DNA from: JAYQKL01 sp049889535
GTDB taxonomy: Bacteria > Pseudomonadota > Alphaproteobacteria > RS24
DNA length: 57,266 nt
Assembly: GCA_049889535.1 (NCBI GenBank)
Contig: JBMHDF010000009.1
Location: forward strand, 1 to 57,266
Direction: 5' to 3'
Of this stretch, positions 45,814-53,433 are shown piece after piece. Every line of letters begins with the position of its first letter. The stretch's first letter is position 1. A program made the translations under genes and the position numbers. The notes beneath the pieces were generated by a model. It searched no databases. It was not told the origin of the DNA and saw only the letters and a list, made by a program, of their open reading frames with translations.

Positions 45814-46846
45814 AATTGACCACCCAATTTGTTTTTGCCCCTGTATCAATTTGCATGAATTTCGTTTTGTCTAAGCCTTTTTTATCGCAGTCATTTCGTG
45901 TTTTAATCACAAAACGTGTTGGCTTTGTGCAAAGCAAGAAATCTCCTGACCATACCAAACGTCTGCCCCCTTGTCGCACAGGATTGCCAGTATCATCAAC
46001 TGCTTCGGCATAGACAAAATAATAGCGTGCATTCAGTGCTTCTCGAATTCCTTTTTGGCATTTTTGTGGCGGGATTTGCAACCAGCCCTCGGTTTTGAAA
46101 CTATCTTCCTGCACCTGCCCAACAGAGGCCCAAACCAAATAATCAGTCTTATTGCACAATAACAAACCGCGTTTATTTTCAATCTCTTTCACGGCGCGAT
46201 AAAGCTTGGTGAGCAGTTTGTTTGAAATTTGGCTATTGCGTGTAAGACCGTGTTCTTTTTGAAAATTATCAAGCGCAGTCAAAGTGCGGCGGCCTGAATA
46301 GCCGTCAATTTGCCCAACCTCATTGCCCAACTCCTCTAAAAGCCGTTGGGCGGCTGCGGTTTTGGCGCGTTTGCGACCAAAGTCTAATGAGTCTGAAAAG
46401 CTGATTTGGGGTTGATCGGTTTGCATATCCACATTGGCGAAATCAGCTGATGTGAAGCCGCGTTCGCGACATTCGCGGCGCCCATCAATATCAAAATCAC
46501 CCTTAAAAGAAACACAAAATTGCTCATTTCCCTCAAACCGTTGTCCAGGCCCTGCATAAATATCATCTGACTGCGCATAAATAAAAACGCTTTCATTGCC
46601 AGAAAAAGGGACTTGGCTGTTTTCACAGCTACCAGGCATAAGGGTCTGCCAGCCTTTGGACTGGCTGGCTGCCCCAACCTGAAGCGCGACAGAAACATTT
46701 AAAAAATAACTTGTTTCATTGCACAGCTTCAGTTTTTTAAGCGGCTGGGCAGTAGCGCTAGGCAGCCATGCTGTTAACAGCCACCCAATGAGGAAGAGAC
46801 CACATAAACAGCGTCCAAGTCTGTCGCTTAGATAAGGTGCCTGCAT
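45806..46846 (-). CDS. Secreted DUF1036-linker-DUF1036 protein
   Basis: A 346-residue exported protein. The signal peptide (about residues 14-33, ending SATA) precedes a first DUF1036-like module (LKLCNETSYFLNVSVALQ, GWQTLMPGSCENSQVPF, CVSFKGDFDI). A middle segment (about 155-215; RLLEELGNEVGQIDGYSGRRTLTAL) resembles a degenerate peptidoglycan-binding repeat. A second DUF1036 module follows (LLLCNKTDYLVWASVGQV, GWLQIPPQKC, WSGDFLLCTKPTRFVI). Conserved cysteines may form disulfides in the periplasm. Its function is unknown. It lies 8 bases after argB and overlaps the HAD gene. Confidence 0.75.
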   Translation of the reverse strand: MQAPYLSDRLGRCLCGLFLIGWLLTAWLPSATAQPLKKLKLCNETSYFLNVSVALQVGAASQSKGWQTLMPGSCENSQVPFSGNESVFIYAQSDDIYAGPGQRFEGNEQFCVSFKGDFDIDGRRECRERGFTSADFANVDMQTDQPQISFSDSLDFGRKRAKTAAAQRLLEELGNEVGQIDGYSGRRTLTALDNFQKEHGLTRNSQISNKLLTKLYRAVKEIENKRGLLLCNKTDYLVWASVGQVQEDSFKTEGWLQIPPQKCQKGIREALNARYYFVYAEAVDDTGNPVRQGGRRLVWSGDFLLCTKPTRFVIKTRNDCDKKGLDKTKFMQIDTGAKTNWVVNFE

Positions 46847-46854
46847 GACCCGGT

Positions 46855-47865
46855 TTACTCAATCAATGTGCCAGCGCCGAGTTCTGTGAAAAGCTCAAGC
46901 AATATGGCATGCGGCACCCGCCCATCCAAAATTGCAACGCCGCCGACGCCTTTTTTATTTGCTTCTATAGCGGTTTCTAATTTCGGAATCATGCCGCCTT
47001 GAGCCGTACCATTATTTATCAATTGCTTGGCGCGTCTTGCGGTGAGGCGTTCAATCAATGTCCCTTTTTTATCCATCACACCGGCAATATCTGTCAAAAG
47101 CAGCAGCCGTTCGGCTTGAAGCGCTGCTGCCAAAGCCCCCGCCGCTGTGTCCGCATTAATGTTGAGCGTATCACCATTGGCTGTTGTGCCTACTGGTGCA
47201 ATGACGGGTATCATGTCTGAGGCAACCAGTGTTTGTAAAATTTCAGGATTCACTTTGCTCGGCACGCCTGCATAGCCAAGATCAACAACTTTCTCAATAT
47301 TGCTTTGCGGATCTTTGCGCTTGGCTTTGGTTTTGCGGCCAATTAATAAATTGCCATCCTTGCCAGACAAGCCAATGGCGCGCCCGCCCGCCTGATTTAT
47401 GGCGGTCACAATTTGTTTGTTAATCGCACCCGCCAGCACCATTTCAACAACTTCAATGGTTTGCTTATCTGTAATCCGCAAACCACCAGAAAATTTTGAT
47501 TTAATCCCAAGCCGTGTCAACATGTCATTAATCTGCGGCCCGCCTCCATGAACAATTACCGGATTAATGCCAGATTGTTTGAGCAAGACCACATCATGGG
47601 CAAATTTTTGTGAAAGCGCTTCATCGCCCATAGCATGGCCGCCATATTTCACCACAATTGTGCGCCGATCATAACGCTGCATAAAGGGCAGGGCTTGTGT
47701 CAGCACATGGGCTTTTTCAAGCCAATCGGCGCTGGCTTGTGGTTTATTTGGTCTCGAGCTGCTTTTTTTTGCTCCAATTTTGCGCACAGTTTTAGCGGCT
47801 GTTTTTTTCACAGGGCTTCTTTTCACAGGGATTTTTTTCGCAGTTGGTTTTTTTGATGCCGCCAT
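46855..47865 (-). CDS. argB: Acetylglutamate kinase with lysine-rich N-terminal tail
   Basis: A 336-residue enzyme of arginine synthesis that phosphorylates N-acetylglutamate. The kinase core is normal: VVKYGGHAMGDEAL, IVHGGGPQINDML, IEVVEMVLAGAINKQIV, LNINADTAAGALAAAL, AQGGMIPKLETAIEA. The first 42 residues are not: MAASKKPTAKKIPVKRSPVK continues as a run with about 15 Lys/Arg, like a histone H1 tail. GAGG 8 bases before ATG 47865 supports the start, and no start codon exists where ordinary ArgB begins, so the tail appears real. It follows engB. Confidence 0.93.
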   Translation of the reverse strand: MAASKKPTAKKIPVKRSPVKKTAAKTVRKIGAKKSSSRPNKPQASADWLEKAHVLTQALPFMQRYDRRTIVVKYGGHAMGDEALSQKFAHDVVLLKQSGINPVIVHGGGPQINDMLTRLGIKSKFSGGLRITDKQTIEVVEMVLAGAINKQIVTAINQAGGRAIGLSGKDGNLLIGRKTKAKRKDPQSNIEKVVDLGYAGVPSKVNPEILQTLVASDMIPVIAPVGTTANGDTLNINADTAAGALAAALQAERLLLLTDIAGVMDKKGTLIERLTARRAKQLINNGTAQGGMIPKLETAIEANKKGVGGVAILDGRVPHAILLELFTELGAGTLIE

Positions 47866-47889
47866 TGTCGCAACCTCGTCTTAAACTCT

Positions 47890-48591
47890 CTAAGCTTTAT
47901 AGCCTATTGATGGTAAATCAACCAGCGTAGCAATTTCAGCTTTTAGTTCATCTATCCCCAAATTTTTCTCGCTTGAGGTCAAATGAACTATAGGGTGTGC
48001 GGCTGGTCGTTTCTCAATCGTCTTTTTTACATTTTCAACGCAATCGGTCAAATCACCTTTTTTCGGTTTATCACTTTTTGTGAGAATGATTTGATACGGC
48101 ACAGCCGCTTTATCAAGATCATCTAATTGCGCAAGGTCATTTTTTTTCAGCCCATGACGCGCATCAACCAAAACAAAAACCCGTCTTAATGTGGGCCGAC
48201 CCATAAGATATTGCACCAATAATTTGTTCCAGGCGGCGATTTTAGTTTTGGACTCACGGGCATAGCCATAACCTGGCATATCCACAATCCACAACACCCC
48301 GTTCTCGTCAGGGCTGCGATTGGGGGCGAGAGCAAAAAAGTTCAGTTCTTGCGTGCGGCCAGGTGTTGATGAGGTGCGGGCAAGGTTTTTATGGCCAGTA
48401 AGCGCATTAATGAGGCTCGATTTGCCAACATTAGAGCGCCCCGCAAAAGCGATTTCAATGCGATCTGCGTCGGGTAAAAATTCAAGTGCAGGCACGCCTT
48501 TGCGAAAAACGGTGCCTTGCGCAAAAAGCCAGCGCCCTGCCGCCAGCGCGGCCGCTATTTCTGATTGGCTATCACTGGATGTGTCCGCCAT
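47890..48591 (-). CDS. engB: Ribosome biogenesis GTP-binding protein EngB/YsxC
   Basis: A 233-residue GTPase needed for 50S assembly. G1 GRSNVGKSSLINALTG, G2-like RTSSTPGRTQELNFF, G3 DMPGYGYA and G4 LTKSDKPKKGD are intact. GAGGGAAACAAA precedes ATG 48591. It occupies the usual place between yidC and argB. Confidence 0.96.
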   Translation of the reverse strand: MADTSSDSQSEIAAALAAGRWLFAQGTVFRKGVPALEFLPDADRIEIAFAGRSNVGKSSLINALTGHKNLARTSSTPGRTQELNFFALAPNRSPDENGVLWIVDMPGYGYARESKTKIAAWNKLLVQYLMGRPTLRRVFVLVDARHGLKKNDLAQLDDLDKAAVPYQIILTKSDKPKKGDLTDCVENVKKTIEKRPAAHPIVHLTSSEKNLGIDELKAEIATLVDLPSIGYKA

Positions 48592-48633
48592 TTTGTTTCC
48601 CTCAAGCGATGGAAAAAATCTTAACTTTTAAGC

Positions 48634-50433
48634 TTAATCGCTTTTCTTTTTATTGAAACCAAGATTACTTAATAATTCAATTGAAGCCCCATTACGGCGC
48701 ATAATATAGCCTTGCTGCATAACTGATAAAATATTATTCCAAGCCCAATAAATCACGAGGCCTGCCGGAAAACTTGCTAGCAAGAATGTGAAGATAAGCG
48801 GCATGAACATAAAGATTTTACGCTGCACAGGGTCTGGCGCGGGTGGGTTCATCTGCATTTGGATAAACATGGTGATGCCCATGATGATAGGCCAAATGCC
48901 GAGCAATAAAAATTGCGGTGGGTCAAAGGGCAGGAGACCAAACAAATTAAACAATGAGGTTGGGTCGGGTGCGGACAAATCTTGAATCCAGCCAAAAAAG
49001 GGCTGATGGCGCATATCAATCGTGACATAAAGCACTTTATAGAGTGAGAAAAACACCGGAATCTGGATAAAAATAGGCAGACAACCTGCCATTGGATTGA
49101 GTTTTTCCTCACGATATAATTTGAGCAATTCTTGCTGTTGACGGGTTTTATCATCAGCAAAATTCTCCCGAATGCGGGTCATTTCTGGGCTGAGTTTTTT
49201 CATCTTAGCCATGGTCACATAGGACTTATTGGCCAATGGGAAAAACACCAGCTTGATAATGACGGTGACAATCAAAATAGCCACGCCATAATTGCCAATC
49301 AGGCTATAAAAATAAGCCAGCATTTGGAACATGGGTTTGGTTAGGAAATAGAACCAACCCCAATCAATCAACAAATCAAATTTATAAATCCCGCTTTGTT
49401 CATAGCCATCAATCATATCAACTTTTTTTGCACCCGCAAAAAGCCGCGACTCAACCGTAACAGTCTGGCCCGGATCAATGATTTGTCCGTTGAGCAGAAA
49501 ATCCGTGCGATAGGTTGGGGTTTTATTGCGATTATTGGTGTCGCCCGCCAAACGTGCCTGAAAGGTTTCACCTTGCGGCGGTATCAGCGCGGTGGCCCAA
49601 AATTTGTCTGTCAGCCCAAGCCAGCCATTTTTAGCTTCATGCTTTGTGGCTGGATCTTCAATCAGGTCACTATAGTCAATTTCAAGCAGGCCTGGCTCTT
49701 CACCCAAAACACCGACAGCACCCTCATGCAGCACAAAAATTTCTGCACCATCTGGCACGCCACGCTTGGTGATTTGCCCATATGGATAAAGGGTGACGCT
49801 TTTATTTGTGGTGTTTTCTACCGACTGGCTGATGGTAAACATGAACTGTTCATCAACTGAAATATGGCGGCGGAAGATGAGCCCATTGGCGGCGTCATAA
49901 CGCAATGTAACAGGGGATTTTGGGGTGAGCTTATCGCCCGTTTCAACTTGCCAAATTGTGTCGGGCGCGGGCAGGTGGCTATTCACATCGCCTCGCCCAA
50001 TCCAACCATAACTGGCTTGCCAGAAATTTGTTTCGTTCTCAGGCGATAAAAGCTGAACCGTTTCTTCACTGCCAAGCGAAACCGGATATTGGCTTAAAGA
50101 AAGCTCATCAAGCCGCGCGCCCATTAAAGCAATGCTGCCTTTGAGTTGCGGTGTTTCAATCTGAAGGCGAGGGCTATCTGTGATATTGGGGGCGCTATAG
50201 GTTAATTTGACGATTGGTGCTGGTGCATCATCGCCATTTAAAGCGGGCGTGTTGTGATAGGTCGGGGTGGCATTTGTTGAGCCATCAGAACCAGCCTTGG
50301 CCGCTTCCTCAGCTTGTTTGCGCGCTGCTTGCTGGGCTGCTATTTGTGGGTCAATCACAAAATATTGCCAGCCGAGCATGACGCCGATGCACAGCACAAT
50401 TGCGAGGATAAAATTACCATTATTCTGAGTCAC
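48634..50433 (-). CDS. yidC: Membrane protein insertase YidC
   Basis: A 599-residue inner-membrane insertase of the Oxa1 family. The N-terminal helix (FILAIVLCIGVMLGWQYFVI) is followed by a large periplasmic beta-super-sandwich, and the C-terminal core has WGWFYFLTKPMFQMLAYFY, GVAILIVTVIIKLVFFPLANKS-like helices and MAGCLPIFIQIPVFFSLYKVLY, where the hydrophilic groove Arg lies in the first core helix. GTG 50433 overlaps the rnpA stop as GTGA. It acts with or without Sec. Confidence 0.97.
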   Translation of the reverse strand: MTQNNGNFILAIVLCIGVMLGWQYFVIDPQIAAQQAARKQAEEAAKAGSDGSTNATPTYHNTPALNGDDAPAPIVKLTYSAPNITDSPRLQIETPQLKGSIALMGARLDELSLSQYPVSLGSEETVQLLSPENETNFWQASYGWIGRGDVNSHLPAPDTIWQVETGDKLTPKSPVTLRYDAANGLIFRRHISVDEQFMFTISQSVENTTNKSVTLYPYGQITKRGVPDGAEIFVLHEGAVGVLGEEPGLLEIDYSDLIEDPATKHEAKNGWLGLTDKFWATALIPPQGETFQARLAGDTNNRNKTPTYRTDFLLNGQIIDPGQTVTVESRLFAGAKKVDMIDGYEQSGIYKFDLLIDWGWFYFLTKPMFQMLAYFYSLIGNYGVAILIVTVIIKLVFFPLANKSYVTMAKMKKLSPEMTRIRENFADDKTRQQQELLKLYREEKLNPMAGCLPIFIQIPVFFSLYKVLYVTIDMRHQPFFGWIQDLSAPDPTSLFNLFGLLPFDPPQFLLLGIWPIIMGITMFIQMQMNPPAPDPVQRKIFMFMPLIFTFLLASFPAGLVIYWAWNNILSVMQQGYIMRRNGASIELLSNLGFNKKKSD

Positions 50434-50843
50434 GGGCGAGCCTCCTCAACAGACGCAAATGAATTTTGACTGGCAGCATCATGAACGCGCTTGAGCGCAG
50501 ATTCAAGGTCTTTTGCCAGTGACGCATAAGATTGCTCCTGCGTTGTAGCGCGGGCAATCAAAACATAATCAAAGCCGGTTTTTCCTTTTTTGGGCAAAAT
50601 CTCTTCTGCCAAAGCGCGCAAACGGCGCCGCGCGCGATTGCGGGCAACGGCATTGCCAGTTTTTTTGCTGGCGGTTAATCCATATCTCATGACAGGGTCC
50701 AATGGGGTATGAGCTGGGTGTTTTGTTTTATCTGGTGCAGAGCGGGCAAGCGCTTGCAAAACGAGGCCACGACGCACTTGCTTATGGCCTTTGGCAACAG
50801 CCAAAAACTCTCGTCTGACTTTGAGTCGCGCGAGCTGGGTCAT
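50430..50843 (-). CDS. rnpA: Ribonuclease P protein component
   Basis: A 137-residue basic protein that with the rnpB RNA matures tRNA 5' ends. LKVRREFLAVAKGHKQVRRG is the N-terminal part; YGLTASKKTGNAVARNRARRRLRAL contains the RNR signature. A C-terminal extension of about 20 residues is slightly longer than usual. No clear ribosome site precedes ATG 50843, which suggests coupling to rpmH 20 bases upstream. Confidence 0.95.
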   Translation of the reverse strand: MTQLARLKVRREFLAVAKGHKQVRRGLVLQALARSAPDKTKHPAHTPLDPVMRYGLTASKKTGNAVARNRARRRLRALAEEILPKKGKTGFDYVLIARATTQEQSYASLAKDLESALKRVHDAASQNSFASVEEARP

Positions 50844-50863
50844 GGATAAATGGACGTTGCCCC

Positions 50864-50998
50864 TTATGCGGACAGACGCTTGCGACCTTTTGAACGGCGG
50901 CGATTAAGAATCTGGCGGCCATTTTTGGTTGCCATGCGTGACCGGAAACCGTGGCGGCGTTTGCGGACCAGGTTAGAAGGTTGAAATGTGCGCTTCAT
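50864..50998 (-). CDS. rpmH: 50S ribosomal protein L34
   Basis: A 44-residue ribosomal protein: MKRTFQPSNLVRKRRHGFRS through RRSKGRKRLSA, matching the family throughout. AGGAGAAAG lies just before ATG 50998. The longer upstream open frame is an extension without homology. It heads the rpmH-rnpA-yidC-engB-argB unit. Confidence 0.98.
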   Translation of the reverse strand: MKRTFQPSNLVRKRRHGFRSRMATKNGRQILNRRRSKGRKRLSA

Positions 50999-51160
50999 GG
51001 CTTTCTCCTTAGTTTCAGGGCAAATGCTTACCCGAAACTGATTTTGTATAAACTTTGAGACGGATTTAGCTAAAAAACAGCCATAAGTCAATGCAGTTAT
51101 GCTGTTTGTCGCGGTTTTTCACTTTTTTATGGCTTATCGGGGCTGAGTTGGTTGCGCCTA

Positions 51161-51178
51161 GTTCACAATTGCGTGAAC
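51161..51178. promoter_or_regulatory. Palindromic candidate operator between rpmH and the TVP38 fusion gene
   Basis: GTTCAC AATTGC GTGAAC is a perfect 6-base inverted repeat with a 6-base centre, i.e. an 18-bp dyad typical of dimeric regulators. It lies 96 bases before the TVP38-flavoprotein ATG and 163 bases before rpmH. The gap 50999-51273 contains no other clear element. Confidence 0.4.
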
Positions 51179-51273
51179 AGATGATTTTAGGCTGGACAAG
51201 TCTGCCTTGGCAAAGTTTCATGGCATACAGGTTCGTCATAGCGTATAAAGCGGCGACATGTTAGCGTGGTAAA

Positions 51274-53415
51274 ATGAATTTTAGTCAGTTCAGAAAATTT
51301 CTGCCCTTAATTGTGATTATCATCGCGATGGCGTTGGTTTTCGCCTTTGGTCTCGATGAGTGGCTCAATTGGGAGACTTTGCGCCAGCATGAAAGCAATC
51401 TGAAACAAACAGTCGCGCAGCACCCTGTGCTTTTGGGGGCGTTGTTTGTTTTGGTATATACCCTTGTTGTTGCCTTATCGCTGCCAGCAGCGACTGTTTT
51501 GACTCTAAGCGGGGGGTTGATTTTTGGTCCCCTTTGGGGCGGTGGGCTGACCATTATTGGGGCTACGAGTGGCGCGTGTTTGGTTTTTTTGGCCACCCGC
51601 TCTGCTTTTGGTGATTTTTTCAGGAAAAAAGCAGGGGCGCGCTTGCAACAATTTCAGCAAGGCTTTCAACGAGACGCTGTGTCTTATTTGCTGATGGTGC
51701 GCTTTATTCCGGTGTTTCCGTTTTTTCTCGTCAATATTGCCGCGGCTTTAACGGGTGTTTCTTTTATCACATTCGCCCTCACCACAGCTTTTGGCATTGC
51801 GCCTGGTACTTTTATTTATGCTAGTGTGGGCAATGGTATTTCGGTGGTTCTCGCGCAAGGTCAGGCACCTGATTTAGGTATTATTTTTCAGCCAGAGATT
51901 TTTCTGCCCCTTACAGGGTTGGGTGTGTTGAGCCTTTTGCCGATATTCATTCGCAAAATACAGCAAGTGAAGCGGCTTGAGGAAAAAAAGAAAAAACTAA
52001 TTAAGACTGATATTTGCGTTATTGGGGCTGGCTCGGGTGGGTTGTCAGTGGCGGCGGGCGCCGTTCAAATGGGGGCGCGTACTGTCTTAATCGAGCGTGA
52101 TAAAATGGGGGGTGATTGCTTGAATTATGGCTGTGTCCCCTCAAAAGCGCTATTGGCGGCAGCTGATGCGGCCGAACAAGCTAGACAAGCGACAAAATTT
52201 GGTATCCAGACAGGCAAAATAAAACCAAATTATCAGCAAGTTCAGGCGCATGTGGCAGATGTAATTGCCGAAATTGAACCCCATGACTCGGTTGAACGGT
52301 TTGAGGGTTTGGGCGTGCAGGTTCTCAAAGGCGCGGCGCGATTTGAAAATGCCAATACGGTGCAGGTTGGCACCATGCGTGTGCGCGCTAAACGGTTTGT
52401 GATTGCCACAGGGTCAAAGGCGGCTATTCCGCCAATAGCTGGTCTCAAAAAAGTCGATTATCTAACCAATGAAACTTTGTTTGATATGCCTGAATTCCCA
52501 ACCCATTTGCTTATTATTGGGGGCGGTGCGATTGGTGTTGAAATGGCGCAAGCGCATGCACGTTTGGGCGCGAAAGTCACGATTTTGGAGCGTGACCGCT
52601 TATTGCCGCAAATGGATGAGGATGTGGTCGATATTTTGCGTGAAAAACTGCAATCAGAAGGCGTTGAGTGTTTGGAGGGCGTGAAGATAAAATCAGTCTC
52701 ACAAACTCAAAAATTGGTCAAAGTCACTTTCTCTGATACTGACAGCACGCATCTTTTAACAGGCTCCCATATTTTGGTGGCGGCGGGTCGCAAACCCCAA
52801 ATTGCAGGGTTGCAACTTGATAAAGCGCAAATCGATTATGACGCGCAGGGCATCAGGGTTGACCGCCGTTTGCGCACCAGCAACAAAAAAATCTTTGCCA
52901 TTGGTGATGTGACTGGCTTGGCGCAATTAACGCATGCGGCGGGTTATCATGCGGGTATTGTTATTCGTAATGCTTTGTTTAAATTGCCAGCCCGCGCCCA
53001 GCACGAGATTATGCCGCAAGCGGTTTATACCAATCCGGAGCTTGCCAGTGTTGGCTTGACCGAGCAAGAAGCGCGGTCGCAAAATATTGAGCATCAAATT
53101 TTGATTTCTGAATTTTCTGATAATGACCGTGCGCGTGCGGAAAAATCAACAGAAGGAAAAATCAAGCTGGTGCTGTCCAAAAAGGGGAAGATTTTAGGCG
53201 CCACAATTATTGGCAAAAATGCAGGTGATTTATTGGCTGTCTGGACGCTCGCGCTGGAGCAAAAATTAACCATAGGTGCGATGGCGAGCACCATTGCCCC
53301 TTATCCAACGCGGGCAGAAATTTCAAAACGTGCGGCTGGAAGTTATTATACACCCAGCCTGTTTAGTCAAAAAACCAAGAGGTTAGTGCGATTGCTCAAT
53401 TTGTTTAGTTCGTAA
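51274..53415 (+). CDS. TVP38/TMEM64-flavoprotein disulfide reductase fusion
   Basis: A 713-residue two-part protein. Residues 1-235 are a TVP38/TMEM64 (DedA-like) membrane domain with helices at roughly 9-26, 54-80, 88-108 and 145-165. Residues 245-713 form a class I pyridine nucleotide-disulfide oxidoreductase: DICVIGAGSGGLSVAAGAV (FAD), GGDCLNYGCVPSKALL (redox Cys282/Cys287), LIIGGGAIGVEMAQAHARLG (NAD(P)H), KIFAIGDVTG and a C-terminal dimer domain. In that last domain, APYPTRAE has Tyr677 where lipoamide dehydrogenase has the catalytic His. It is nearest to mercuric-reductase-like enzymes of unknown substrate. The following kinase starts 18 bases later. Confidence 0.92.
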   Translation: MNFSQFRKFLPLIVIIIAMALVFAFGLDEWLNWETLRQHESNLKQTVAQHPVLLGALFVLVYTLVVALSLPAATVLTLSGGLIFGPLWGGGLTIIGATSGACLVFLATRSAFGDFFRKKAGARLQQFQQGFQRDAVSYLLMVRFIPVFPFFLVNIAAALTGVSFITFALTTAFGIAPGTFIYASVGNGISVVLAQGQAPDLGIIFQPEIFLPLTGLGVLSLLPIFIRKIQQVKRLEEKKKKLIKTDICVIGAGSGGLSVAAGAVQMGARTVLIERDKMGGDCLNYGCVPSKALLAAADAAEQARQATKFGIQTGKIKPNYQQVQAHVADVIAEIEPHDSVERFEGLGVQVLKGAARFENANTVQVGTMRVRAKRFVIATGSKAAIPPIAGLKKVDYLTNETLFDMPEFPTHLLIIGGGAIGVEMAQAHARLGAKVTILERDRLLPQMDEDVVDILREKLQSEGVECLEGVKIKSVSQTQKLVKVTFSDTDSTHLLTGSHILVAAGRKPQIAGLQLDKAQIDYDAQGIRVDRRLRTSNKKIFAIGDVTGLAQLTHAAGYHAGIVIRNALFKLPARAQHEIMPQAVYTNPELASVGLTEQEARSQNIEHQILISEFSDNDRARAEKSTEGKIKLVLSKKGKILGATIIGKNAGDLLAVWTLALEQKLTIGAMASTIAPYPTRAEISKRAAGSYYTPSLFSQKTKRLVRLLNLFSS

Positions 53416-53433
53416 AGTAGCGTAGGTGTGAAA

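Noticed and set aside
45847..45849. TTG 45849 as the HAD phosphatase start
   Set aside because: It would overlap the DUF1036 gene by 44 bases and add 12 residues without family resemblance; TTG 45813 is more economical, though not proven.
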